NCBI GenBank assembly: GCA_009784895.1
Contig: WQXJ01000012.1
Location: forward strand, 1-50,352
Source: Micrococcales bacterium
Lineage (GTDB): Bacteria > Actinomycetota > Actinomycetes > Actinomycetales > WQXJ01
Direction of reading: 5' to 3'
DNA length: 50,352 bases
Every line of letters begins with the position of its first letter. The first letter of the stretch is position 1. The translations under genes were made by a program, and so were the position numbers. The notes beneath the pieces were generated by a model, which saw only the letters and a program-made list of their open reading frames with translations, had not been told where the DNA came from and made no database searches. Of the stretch, positions 1 through 7,352 are shown piece after piece.

Positions 1-2
1 GT

Positions 3-77
3 TCGGGTCACATGCTGGATGCGGCACGCCGTATCCCTGGCAACACTTCAGCCGAAGTCATTGCCCATAGGCCCTGA
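3..77 (+). CDS. 3' end of an unidentified gene cut by the window edge
   Basis: Frame 3 is open from the window edge to a TGA at 75-77 and reads SGHMLDAARRIPGNTSAEV followed by IAHRP. The composition looks protein-like, while frame 1 runs into the following spacer and frame 2 ends sooner. Too little remains to assign a family, and chance openness cannot be excluded over 25 codons. Confidence 0.3.
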   Translation, partial: SGHMLDAARRIPGNTSAEVIAHRP

Positions 78-113
78 ACAGGCCACAAAAAACAGGCCAA
101 AACCAACGTAACC

Positions 114-362
114 TCAGTCGCGAGAGGCAACGAGCCCGTCACGGCATACAGGGTCCTGATCTACCATGGCCTCGGCCTCGGCCAAATCGGTGGCCTCGAC
201 CAGCAGCAGGCCGGCACGGGGGGCGGCGCCTGTCAATGGTCCGGCCAGCTTGAGCCGACCCTGGTCGAACATCTGGCCCAGCCAGGCCCGGTGGGCTGGC
301 CGGTTCTGCTCCAACTTGGCGGCGTCGTCGCAGTAGCGGTAGATCACGGCGAAGTAGCTCAC
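114..362 (-). CDS. YciI-like (YCII-related) domain protein
   Basis: An 82-residue protein with a GTG start reads MSYFAVIYRY, then a PAHRAWL segment, a GRLKLAGPLTG turn and an ALL/LLLVEA strand followed by a DxxEAEAMVDQDP helix. This is the usual order of the small ferredoxin-like YciI fold. Family members are thought to be small enzymes or dimeric binding domains, but the substrate is generally unknown, so no reaction is assigned. The gene is divergent from the iron regulator at 912 and the repeat array lies between them. The ribosome binding site is weak (TAGG about 12 bases upstream). Confidence 0.7.
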   Translation of the reverse strand: MSYFAVIYRYCDDAAKLEQNRPAHRAWLGQMFDQGRLKLAGPLTGAAPRAGLLLVEATDLAEAEAMVDQDPVCRDGLVASRD

Positions 363-487
363 AGATGCAGCCTACGCCGCCGGTCAATCGACTTGATCGT
401 TTCAATGACGCCTCCAGATCGACTTGACCAATTCAATCAAGGTGGATTGGGTCCACCTGGGGAAACGTCAAGGGCCAATCATCGGGC

Positions 488-766
488 CGTTCATGTCGAT
501 TGGACCGAGTCACACCAGCGTTCAGGTCGATTGGACCGAGTCACACCAGCGTTCATGTCGATTGGACCGAGTCACACCAGCGTTCATATCGATTGGGTGG
601 AGTCACACCAGCGTTCATGTCGATTGGACCGAGTCACACCAGCGTTCATGTCGATTGGACCGAGTCACGCCAGCGTTCATGTCGATTGGGTGGAGTCACA
701 CCAGCGTTCAGGTCGATTGGACCGAGTCACACCAGCGTTCATGTCGATTGGGTGGAGTCACACCAG
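488..766. repeat. Array of nine 31-bp tandem repeats
   Basis: Nine contiguous 31-bp units start at 488, 519, 550, 581, 612, 643, 674, 705 and 736, and a decaying tenth runs to about 782. Units have the form CGTTCATGTCGATTGG, then ACCG or GTGG, then AGTCACACCAG. The two variants occur in the order A A A B A A B A B. Degenerate related words (CGACTTGA, TTCAAT) extend upstream to about 385. There are no spacers, so it is not CRISPR. Because 31 is not a multiple of 3, all three forward frames stay open, but none looks like a protein. Apart from this array, the 549-base gap 363-911 holds no gene. The array lies between divergent yciI-like and ideR genes, where regulatory DNA is expected. Confidence 0.95.
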
Positions 767-911
767 CGTTCAACTCGATCAGGACCTGTCTATTCGACAC
801 AGAATCGACCCAGACGGCCCATGGCCGGGCACGGGACCAAGGTGACTGGGCCGCGATAGCGGGCGGGCCGGCATCGGGCGCCTAAGCTAGGTGGCAAGAC
901 AAGGGGACCGG

Positions 912-1616
912 ATGGAACTAATCGACACCACAGAGATGTACTTGCGCACCATTTACCAGTTGCGCGAGTCAGGTGTGGTGCCGATGCGGGCGAGGATCGC
1001 CGAACAGCTGGGCCATTCGGGTCCAACTGTGTCGCAAACTGTGGCCCGGATGGAGCGTGACGGCCTGGTCTGGCTGGGTCAGGACCGGCGCCTGGAGCTG
1101 ACTGACGACGGTGCCACCAAAGCCATGCGCGTAATGCGTAAACACCGCCTGGCCGAGCGGATGCTAACCGAGATGATTGGCCTGCCTTGGCCCAAGGTCC
1201 ACGAAGAGGCTTGTCGCTGGGAACACGTTATGAGCCAGGAGGTCGAGCGGCGACTGGTGACGATCCTGCCGCCACCGTTTGTTTCGCCCTTTGGCCTACC
1301 GATTCCCGGTCTGGTTGAGCTTGGCGTTGAACCCGTCGCCGCCAGCTCTGGCTGGGAAGTCAATTCGGTGGCGCGCCTGCTTGAGCCGCCCGCCACGGCT
1401 GGGCCGCTGGAGGTCCGGCTGGTCATGATTGGCGAAGTGCCGCAGGCTGAATCAGTGTTGCTTGAAAGCTTCGAGGCAGCTGGGTTGTCGCTGGGTTCTG
1501 CGGTTGTGATCTGGCCGGACCCAGACGGCGGGTTTGGTATTGGCCTGCCCGATGACGGTCCTTCGGTCCGGCTGACGCCTGTGGAGGGCCGCCACGTGCT
1601 GGTCAGCGATAGTTGA
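912..1616 (+). CDS. ideR: Iron-dependent transcriptional repressor, IdeR/DtxR family
   Basis: A 234-residue cytoplasmic metal-activated DNA-binding protein. The N-terminal winged helix includes [11 protein letters not shown], the recognition region [17 protein letters not shown], and an LELTDDG wing. The dimerisation and metal domain reads [11 protein letters not shown] and [12 protein letters not shown]. Ligands expected from DtxR/IdeR are present: M9, C101, E104 and H105 for the primary site, and H78, E82 and H97 for the ancillary site. A C-terminal SH3-like region follows. The ATG at 912 is preferred over an upstream in-frame GTG at 891 because AAGGGGACC lies just before it and the family begins here. 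Family members repress siderophore and iron-uptake genes when Fe2+ is plentiful. The 3' end overlaps convergent yajQ by 14 bases. Confidence 0.93.
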   Translation: MELIDTTEMYLRTIYQLRESGVVPMRARIAEQLGHSGPTVSQTVARMERDGLVWLGQDRRLELTDDGATKAMRVMRKHRLAERMLTEMIGLPWPKVHEEACRWEHVMSQEVERRLVTILPPPFVSPFGLPIPGLVELGVEPVAASSGWEVNSVARLLEPPATAGPLEVRLVMIGEVPQAESVLLESFEAAGLSLGSAVVIWPDPDGGFGIGLPDDGPSVRLTPVEGRHVLVSDS

Positions 1617-2097
1617 CGAATTGCAGAGCGGCCTCGAAGTCTTGTTCCTTGACCAGCGCGATTACCGCTTGCAGGTCGTCGCGTGACTTCGAGGTGACGC
1701 GCAATTCGTCGCCCTGAATCTGGGTCTTGACTCCGCGCGGTCCTTCGTCGCGGATGGCTTTGGCGATCTTCTTGGCCAACTCGGTGCTGAGACCCTGCTT
1801 CAACCTGGCCTCGATTCGGGTTTCCTTGCCGCTGACCCGCGGTTCAGCCGCATCGAGCGCCTTGAGTGAGACGCCGCGCCTGACCAGTTTGGTTTCGAAG
1901 ACATCCAGCACGGCCTTGACCCGGTCCTCAGCGTTGGCCGCCATTACGATCATGTCCTGGCCTGACCAGGCGATCGAGGCGCCGGTGTTCTTGAAGTCGT
2001 AGCGTTGGCGGATCTCTTTGGCCGCCTGGTTCAAGGCGTTGTCGACCTCCTGGTGGTCAACCTTGGAGACAATGTCAAACGAATTATCCTGAGCCAT
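1603..2097 (-). CDS. YajQ family nucleotide-binding protein
   Basis: A 164-residue protein starting [18 protein letters not shown] and carrying the typical tandem half-domains: [10 protein letters not shown], then [14 protein letters not shown], and KIRDxGPKGVK-like [19 protein letters not shown]. Members bind nucleotides or cyclic di-GMP, and in some bacteria act with a transcription factor. Whether this holds in this organism is not known. The start at 2097 is chosen because family members begin with this M-A-x-D-x-SFD segment; an upstream GTG at 2106 would add three residues. The gene is convergent with ideR. Confidence 0.9.
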   Translation of the reverse strand: MAQDNSFDIVSKVDHQEVDNALNQAAKEIRQRYDFKNTGASIAWSGQDMIVMAANAEDRVKAVLDVFETKLVRRGVSLKALDAAEPRVSGKETRIEARLKQGLSTELAKKIAKAIRDEGPRGVKTQIQGDELRVTSKSRDDLQAVIALVKEQDFEAALQFVNYR

Positions 2098-2185
2098 GGC
2101 CACCATTGTGGCACTTGACGGCTTCAGCCCGGGTCAGGCGTCAGGGGCCATCCTTGGCACACGAACCGGTACGGACTCGAGTCAC

Positions 2186-2626
2186 CTAAGTCGGTTGGCC
2201 CGGCGCCATTGGCTGCGCCGGCGCCGGAGCTTGGTAGCCGGCCTGGCCCAAGCTCTGCCGTTGGGCGGCATCCTGGGCCGATTGCGGCGTGGCCGCATCA
2301 CCCTGCCCAATTGGCTCAATCATGGCGGCGGTGCCATAGCAGCACAGCTCAGTCCAGGTATCGCCAATCGACGAGGCGCTGTAACGCAAGGCGATCACCG
2401 CATTGGCGTTGCGCCGGACGGCCTCTTCAACCATCCGGTTGGTCGCTTCCATCCGGGCCTGGAACAGGTTTTCAGTCATACCTTTGAGTTCTCCGCCAGC
2501 CATCGACTTGAAACCGGCTCCCATTTGGGAAAAGACGTTTCGCGACCGGACGGTGACCCCCATCACCTCACCTAACACTGCGGTTACCCGGTAGCCGGGG
2601 ATGTCGTTCATCGTGACGATCAGCAT
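2186..2626 (-). CDS. YbjQ/UPF0145 family putative heavy-metal-binding protein
   Basis: A 146-residue protein. Residues 1-106 match the UPF0145 (YbjQ) domain: GYRVTAVLGEVMGVTVRSRN, then MTENLFQARMEA, EEAVRRNANAVIALRY, and a closing strand with CCYGTAAMIEPI. Members form a small pentameric beta-rich ring and are labelled heavy-metal binding from structure alone. The last 40 residues are a low-complexity Gln/Ala/Pro tail, probably disordered. GAGGAG lies six bases before the ATG. No operon partner is visible on this strand. Confidence 0.85.
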   Translation of the reverse strand: MLIVTMNDIPGYRVTAVLGEVMGVTVRSRNVFSQMGAGFKSMAGGELKGMTENLFQARMEATNRMVEEAVRRNANAVIALRYSASSIGDTWTELCCYGTAAMIEPIGQGDAATPQSAQDAAQRQSLGQAGYQAPAPAQPMAPGQPT

Positions 2627-2755
2627 GGCTGCTCCTCGAATGGTCTTAGTTGGTCTTGTGGCCTTTGGGGCAGCGAAAACTGATTTCCCTCAGGGTTGAT
2701 CTCATTGTAAAGTTGCCTGGCGTCCGCGACACTGACATCAGTGAGGTGGATGTCC

Positions 2756-2838
2756 GGCGGGTTGCCCGAGAGGCCAATGGGATCTGACTGTAAATCAGAC
2801 GCGGAATCGCTTCGGGAGTTCGAATCTCTCACCCGCCA
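2756..2838 (+). tRNA. tRNA-Tyr (GTA)
   Basis: The acceptor strands GGCGGGT (2756-2762) and ACCCGCC (2831-2837) pair and are followed by discriminator A and an encoded CCA (2839-2841). The anticodon arm is TCTGA-CTGTAAA-TCAGA, giving anticodon GTA. A long variable arm marks it as type II. The 3' half from 2784 is duplicated at 11776, showing this gene is the integration site of the adjoining element. The inserted copy restores an intact gene. Confidence 0.95.
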
Positions 2839-2843
2839 CCAGG
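2784..2843 (+). repeat. attL core direct repeat (60 bp)
   Basis: Bases 2784-2843 are identical to 11776-11835. The repeat begins at CTGACTGTAAATCAG in the anticodon arm, covers the variable arm, T arm, acceptor 3' strand and CCA, and ends two bases beyond. Flanking bases differ at once on both sides (T versus G before, G versus A after). Confidence 0.95.
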
Positions 2844-2937
2844 GCAAACATGCCCAAGACCTGCATCTTCACTTCTAGGCCCCGTTTCGGGGCGTGGTCG
2901 CTAGTGTACTCGGTTAGACTTGATTTGACGCTGCATC

Positions 2938-2966
2938 TTGCATGTATGTTGCACGCATCTTGCACG
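2938..2966 (+). promoter_or_regulatory. Left-arm integrase binding sites (candidate)
   Basis: Three direct heptamers, TTGCATG (2938-2944), TTGCACG (2949-2955) and TTGCACG (2960-2966), are spaced exactly 11 bp apart, so they face one side of the helix. The same heptamer with the same spacing recurs at the right end. They lie between attL and the integrase start, as expected for arm-type sites of lambda-family integrases, and would overlap any integrase promoter. Assignment is by pattern only. Confidence 0.6.
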
Positions 2967-2982
2967 CCGGGAAGGGGCTTCG

Positions 2983-4212
2983 ATGGGCAAACGTACTTGG
3001 GGGCGGGTCAGGAAGCTGCCATCAGGGAAGTGGCAAGCCGGATTCGCCCTACCTAAGGGGTACACATACAGCCTGGAAGACGGTAAAACCTACCAAGTCC
3101 CGCCTGGCAGGGTCTACCACGGACCAATGACCTATGACACCAAGGACGCTGCGGATGCGTGGCTGTCCAAGACGCGGACCGCCCTTGGCGACAGCACCTG
3201 GATCCCACCAGACGCGCCCAAGACCGAGCCGGCAAGGGTTTGGACGTTCGCCGAGTGGGCAGGCGAGGTAATGAAGGCAAAGCGCGCGAAGCTCAAACCC
3301 AAGACCTTGGCAGATTATGAGCGCTGGCTGGACAAGTACCTAATGCCGGCTTTCGGAGGTGTGCCCTTGGGGCAGATAACTCCGGACATGGTGACTGAAT
3401 GGCACTCTGGCTTGGCACCAGATCACCCGGAGAGGCACACCGGCGAGACCCTGCGTGCCTCGGTCTATCGGTTGCTGTCCAGCATCATGAACCAAGCGGT
3501 CAAAGCTAAACCACCGCTACTCGAAGACAACCCCTGCCAGATTGACAGTGCGGCGGATCCACCGGAGCCAGAGTTGAGGGACCTTCCAACGCCCCGTGAA
3601 ATCGCCAACGCAGCGGACGCGATGCCGGAGGCGTACCGGCTCACTGTTCTATTGGCCGCCTACTGCGCGTTGCGTAGTGGTGAGGTCCGCGCGCTTCAAC
3701 GACGGGACATCGACCTTCGCGGGAAACAGGCTTGGCTACGTGTGAGGCGAAACAAGGTCGGCCAGGTGGTTGGTACACCAAAGACAAGGACTGGACGCCG
3801 GACGGTGCCAATTCCAAGCGGCCTTGTGCCAGTGGTGAAGGCTCACTTGGCGGACAATGTCGAGGCCCCGGGCGATGCCTGGCTGTTTGAGGGACCACGC
3901 GGCGGGCCGCTCGCAGAAAGCACCTTCAACACGTACTGGCGCGAGGCACGCGGAAAGGCCGGGATTGGGCCCGGTGACCGTGACGATGAAGATCCCGGCG
4001 TAGACTTCCACTCCCTGCGCCGCTGGTGGGCCACCTATGCCCAGGTAGAGGCCGGCGCCACTGACCGGCAAGTCATGGAACAGCTCGGGCAGACCAGTCT
4101 TGCTGTGGTGAAGCGGTACGTGAGAGACGTTGAGGCGAAGCGGCACGAGATTTCGGAGGCTGTCGCCGGCCTGCTCGAAGACGCAGCGCCGGACCGAGAG
4201 ACCTCGGTCTAG
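2983..4212 (+). CDS. int: Tyrosine recombinase integrase of the tRNA-Tyr element
   Basis: A 409-residue site-specific recombinase that would insert and, with Xis, excise the element. The N-terminus has an arm-binding-like strand region (WGRVRKLPSGKWQAGF), then a SAM-like core-binding domain at about 85-175 (TFAEWAGEVM, KPKTLADYERWLDKYLMP), and a catalytic domain from about 200. Catalytic candidates are R231 (ALRSGEVRAL), K267 (TPKTRTGRR), H343 and R346 (FHSLRRW), and nucleophile Y379 (VKRYVRD). The usual histidine of the LGH motif is Q370 here (LGQTS). GGAAGGGG stands eight bases before the ATG; earlier in-frame starts lie in the arm-site region. Its position next to attL matches tRNA-targeting elements. 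Confidence 0.93.
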   Translation: MGKRTWGRVRKLPSGKWQAGFALPKGYTYSLEDGKTYQVPPGRVYHGPMTYDTKDAADAWLSKTRTALGDSTWIPPDAPKTEPARVWTFAEWAGEVMKAKRAKLKPKTLADYERWLDKYLMPAFGGVPLGQITPDMVTEWHSGLAPDHPERHTGETLRASVYRLLSSIMNQAVKAKPPLLEDNPCQIDSAADPPEPELRDLPTPREIANAADAMPEAYRLTVLLAAYCALRSGEVRALQRRDIDLRGKQAWLRVRRNKVGQVVGTPKTRTGRRTVPIPSGLVPVVKAHLADNVEAPGDAWLFEGPRGGPLAESTFNTYWREARGKAGIGPGDRDDEDPGVDFHSLRRWWATYAQVEAGATDRQVMEQLGQTSLAVVKRYVRDVEAKRHEISEAVAGLLEDAAPDRETSV

Positions 4213-4596
4213 GTGGTTCGAGCGCCGGCAGGCAGTGAAAATACCCAGGCTGGTACAAGACTGTAGACATCGGCCAATGGCCCGCCCGTGACCCCGTTCA
4301 ATCACGCCGCGCCCAGGGTTGGGGCGGGGCCGGGCTTTGCATATGCCGTGCGTAACCTGGGCCGGTCTGACCGAGTGGCGTAGCGGACCCGTGCCACCCA
4401 CCGGGCAATTGGACGTTTTTGTCTGAGGTCTACAGTTCGGAGGCCCCTTAGAATTGGGCATCTGCGGCTTCAGGGCATTGCCGACACGCTGGACGGCAAT
4501 AGATAGGAGCGGACGATACCGTCCAATGGTAGTCTCAATGTAATCGCCTTGAAGGGCGCTTCCAAGACCGCAGACCGAGGAAGACGAAGGTCTGCG
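4213..4596 (+). other. Intergenic region with hairpins and a possible promoter
   Basis: No gene is seen in these 384 bases. A possible promoter is TTGGAC (4409-4414), 16 bases, TACAGT (4431-4436). Two small inverted repeats lie downstream: ATTGCCG/CGGCAAT (4477-4483, 4494-4500) and GGACG/CGTCC just after. They sit ahead of the Xis-like gene and could be operators or parts of a replication origin. No iteron array is visible. Confidence 0.35.
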
Positions 4597-4806
4597 ATGC
4601 CAAAAAACGGCAGCTTGCCTACCTACCTATCAGTGGATCAGTTCGCCTATGAGACTGACACATGCACTAAAACAGTGCGCCGGCAAATACGAAAAGGCAC
4701 CATTCCGGCCAAACGTTTCGGTGATCGAATTCTAATCCCCCGGTCTGCCCTCGATAACCTGCCTGATGTTCCCAATGCGGGCACCTATTCAAGGCGGGTG
4801 GCATGA
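4597..4806 (+). CDS. Excisionase-like small HTH DNA-binding protein
   Basis: A 69-residue protein with a MerR/AlpA-type winged helix: TYLSVDQFAYETDTCTKTVRRQIRKG for the helices, then IPAKRFGDRILIPRSALDNL for the wing. This is the standard layout of excise/HTH_17 proteins (R-x-IRKGxIPAxRxGxRxLIP). It follows the integrase in the same direction. The expected role is recombination directionality or regulation of excision. GAAGG lies seven bases before the ATG at 4597. The longer upstream reading is not supported by a ribosome site. Two similar HTH proteins are on the opposite strand, so which one is the true Xis is not settled. Confidence 0.75.
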   Translation: MPKNGSLPTYLSVDQFAYETDTCTKTVRRQIRKGTIPAKRFGDRILIPRSALDNLPDVPNAGTYSRRVA

Positions 4807-4809
4807 CTA

Positions 4810-5211
4810 ATGGGCGAAAAGAAAGTGGCCGCCCTTTCGGACGGCCACAATCATAACCACGTAGTCGGAAAGTCGGAACCCAACCAGACCAAAACAATTC
4901 TACCCGACGGTGCAGACATTGGCGAGGAATTCCTGGCTAGTGTCCGTGCAAACGGTGATGCAATAGCCGCGAAGGAACGCAAGAGAGCGTCGATAACCCT
5001 GGACCAGATGCAACGGGATATGTACCCGCTGCGGGCACCAAAACCGACGTTGACGCGGGCACAAAGATGGCTTGAAGACGTTGGAAAACTGCCCCCCGAA
5101 TCGGTGCGCCGGCAGATGGCGCTGGTCTTGGTTGAGGCGGATAGGTGGTCGGTTGAGGTGATTGGCTGCGCCTTGCAGGTTGAACCCCGAATAAGGCAGG
5201 TGGCAGCATGA
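4810..5211 (+). CDS. Hypothetical protein of the element, rightward operon
   Basis: A 133-residue protein that I do not recognise. The first 35 residues are polar and His/Asn-rich (DGHNHNHVVG). The rest is predicted helical: ADIGEEFLASVRANGDAI, then RASITLDQMQRDMY, LTRAQRWLEDVGKLPPESVRRQM, and a closing amphipathic helix. No cysteine cluster, signal peptide or membrane segment is seen. It begins four bases after the HTH gene stop, with AGGCGGG upstream, and ends one base past an ATG (ATGA at 5208), so it is part of one operon feeding the ATPase gene. The location suggests a replication or regulatory accessory role, but this is inference. Confidence 0.65.
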   Translation: MGEKKVAALSDGHNHNHVVGKSEPNQTKTILPDGADIGEEFLASVRANGDAIAAKERKRASITLDQMQRDMYPLRAPKPTLTRAQRWLEDVGKLPPESVRRQMALVLVEADRWSVEVIGCALQVEPRIRQVAA

Positions 5212-5251
5212 GCGGCGCTGCGCCATTCCGTTTGGTGACCTGCCTCAACCG

Positions 5252-6928
5252 GTGCCCTTTGCGGTGGTGTGGTTGGCAGTGTTGGCAGGCATGCCACCGG
5301 GTGAATTGTCGGCATCGGCGGTGCGGGCCATGACCGGGCAACTGGGCCCGGATCCCAGGTTTGATGAACCGGCCCTGTTCGATGGCCCGGACGATCCCGG
5401 CCCGTTGGATGCTGGCGTCGAGGGTCTTGTCGAGCTGGCCAGAGACGCCGACCAAGAGTCGGACGGAACCCACCAGGCCGTGAACCTCATACATCGAACC
5501 GGGCGCGGGGCTGCCCTGCTGAACGATGTAGAGGCGTTTCTTGCCAGCTATGTCGCCTACCCCAGCGCCGCGGCCAAAGTCGCGCACACGCTTTGGATCG
5601 CTCACACCTGGCTAATGGACCGGTGGGAGTCAACGCCCCGGATCGCGTTTCTCTCACCAGAGCCGGGGTCAGGAAAGACCAGGGCGTTAGAGGTGACAGA
5701 GCCACTAGTGCCCCGTGCCGTTTTGGCTGTCAACTGCACGCCCGCCTACCTGTTCCGCAAGGTATCGGATCCGGCGGGGCCGCCAACCCTGCTATATGAC
5801 GAAATAGACACGGTCTTTGGCCCCAAAGCCAAGGACAACGAGGACGTCCGCGCCATGCTGAACTCAGGGCATCGACGCGGCGCCACTGCTGGCCGGTGTG
5901 TGGTACGCGGCGTCAAAGTTGAGACTGAAGAGCTGCCCGCCTATTGTGCTGTCGCCCTGGCTGGAATCGGCAACCTGCCAGACACCATCACGGCCAGATC
6001 AATCGTGGTCAAGATGCGCAGACGTGCGCGTGGCGAGGTTATCAAACCATGGCGGCAAAGACTGACCAGCGAGCCCGCCACAAACCTGGCGGTCCGGCTT
6101 TTGGAATGGGTCGAGACAATCCCAGCGGTCATTGAGGATTGGCCAGTCATGCCGCTTGGGGTCGAGGATCGTAACGCCGACATATGGGAAGCGCTCCTAG
6201 CGGTGGCCGATTTCGCCGGAGGTGACTGGCCAGATCGTGCCCGCGCGGCGGCCGTGACTCTGGTGGCGGAATCGGGCGACGACAGGCTGACCCTTGGCGT
6301 GACCCTGTTACGGGATTTGCAGACGGTTTTCGCCGGCCGTGACAGGTTGCCAACCGAGACCATCCTTAACGGCCTCTTGGCCATAGAGGAATCACCTTGG
6401 AGTGACCTACGGGGCAAGCCGCTCGATTCCCGCAAACTGGCCGTGTTGCTGCGCCGGTTTGAGGTGAAGCCGGGTAAACACCGGGACGGCGAATCGACTT
6501 TCCGAGGCTATTTGGCGGCCGACCTCAAAGACCCTTGGTCGAGGTACCTTCCCCCGTTACCTGGAAAGACCGGAACGGACGGAACAAGTGGAACGGACCA
6601 GGTCAACAGCCCGGTATCTGTTCCACACGACGGCCGTGCTCCGGATCGGGCGCCACAAGACGCCGGTCCATGTTCCACCAACGTACCCGGAACAGTCGAA
6701 CCATGTGGCACAGCCGGCGAGACCGTCACCAGCACTGTTCCAGGCGATCCGCCTGTTCCGCCATCTGGCGGTCACGGGCAGGCGAGCCCGGCGGGTCAAC
6801 AATCCGGGGCATCTCTGGCCGGGCAGTGCGTCGACTGCGGTAACCCCCTAGACCGCGCCCTAATTGATGCCGGTGAGACAACGCATGCGGCTTGCATTCC
6901 GGGCAGCAACCAACTAGCGAACCAGTAA
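5252..6928 (+). CDS. DUF3631-type P-loop ATPase, probable replication protein
   Basis: A 558-residue protein. The first 85 residues are poorly conserved. A P-loop domain follows with Walker A SPEPGSGKT (135-143), Walker B LLYDEID (180-186), and a sensor/arginine region ARSIVVKMRRR (248-258). The DUF3631 module follows, ending WSDLRGKPLDSRKLAVLLRR and a GYL/DPWSRYL segment. DUF3631 proteins accompany primase or helicase genes of phages, plasmids and islands. A Ser/Thr/Pro/Gly-rich linker leads to a possible C-terminal zinc hairpin (CVDCG, then HAAC). The GTG at 5252 has no ribosome site. An ATG at 5208, coupled to the previous stop, is out of frame, so the true start or a frameshift needs checking. 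Confidence 0.8.
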   Translation: MPFAVVWLAVLAGMPPGELSASAVRAMTGQLGPDPRFDEPALFDGPDDPGPLDAGVEGLVELARDADQESDGTHQAVNLIHRTGRGAALLNDVEAFLASYVAYPSAAAKVAHTLWIAHTWLMDRWESTPRIAFLSPEPGSGKTRALEVTEPLVPRAVLAVNCTPAYLFRKVSDPAGPPTLLYDEIDTVFGPKAKDNEDVRAMLNSGHRRGATAGRCVVRGVKVETEELPAYCAVALAGIGNLPDTITARSIVVKMRRRARGEVIKPWRQRLTSEPATNLAVRLLEWVETIPAVIEDWPVMPLGVEDRNADIWEALLAVADFAGGDWPDRARAAAVTLVAESGDDRLTLGVTLLRDLQTVFAGRDRLPTETILNGLLAIEESPWSDLRGKPLDSRKLAVLLRRFEVKPGKHRDGESTFRGYLAADLKDPWSRYLPPLPGKTGTDGTSGTDQVNSPVSVPHDGRAPDRAPQDAGPCSTNVPGTVEPCGTAGETVTSTVPGDPPVPPSGGHGQASPAGQQSGASLAGQCVDCGNPLDRALIDAGETTHAACIPGSNQLANQ

Positions 6929-6966
6929 GCGGACCACGAACACTAATCAATGGAAGGACAACGTCA

Positions 6967-7299
6967 ATGTACGATCCAAACGCAATAGAGCATGACCCGC
7001 CCCAACTAAACCGGTCGCATCTAGAAAAAATGACCCCGGAACAAATCATGGACGCCCACGAATGCGGCCAATTCCGGGATCTCATGGAAGGGGCGGAATC
7101 GGAAACGACCGTCTCAAAACCAACAGGCGGGATTACCGCTCAAACACCAGAGGCTCTATTCCAGGGTGGCGGCGACGTTGGGGCGCAAAGCGACTCGATA
7201 ATGCAACAACTCACCAAAACAGACCTTGAAAGCATGACCCCGGAACAAATCATGGACGCCCACAGCAAAGGGCTGTTACGTGACCTGACAGGCAGCTAA
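6967..7299 (+). CDS. Small protein with a duplicated MTPEQIMDAH motif
   Basis: A 110-residue acidic protein made of two copies of one short module. Residues 13-41 read LNRSHLEKMTPEQIMDAHECG then QFRDLMEG. Residues 82-110 read LTKTDLESMTPEQIMDAHSKG then LLRDLTGS. The linker is Gly/Thr/Gln-rich. The module looks like a helix-turn-helix hairpin of the kind seen as short repeats in actinobacterial phage proteins, but I know of no proven function. AAGGAC lies nine bases before the ATG at 6967; an earlier in-frame ATG would overlap the ATPase gene and lacks support. Confidence 0.7.
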   Translation: MYDPNAIEHDPPQLNRSHLEKMTPEQIMDAHECGQFRDLMEGAESETTVSKPTGGITAQTPEALFQGGGDVGAQSDSIMQQLTKTDLESMTPEQIMDAHSKGLLRDLTGS

Positions 7300-7352
7300 C
7301 AGGGGCACACCAGCAAAGCACTAACAATCCCAGGAACACAGGAGACACGATT

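Noticed and set aside
488-782. CRISPR array
   Set aside because: The 31-bp units are directly joined without spacers, and no cas gene is present.
291-885. Three overlapping forward reading frames across the repeats
   Set aside because: They arise because the 31-bp repeat lacks stop codons in any frame; all give the same permuted peptide.
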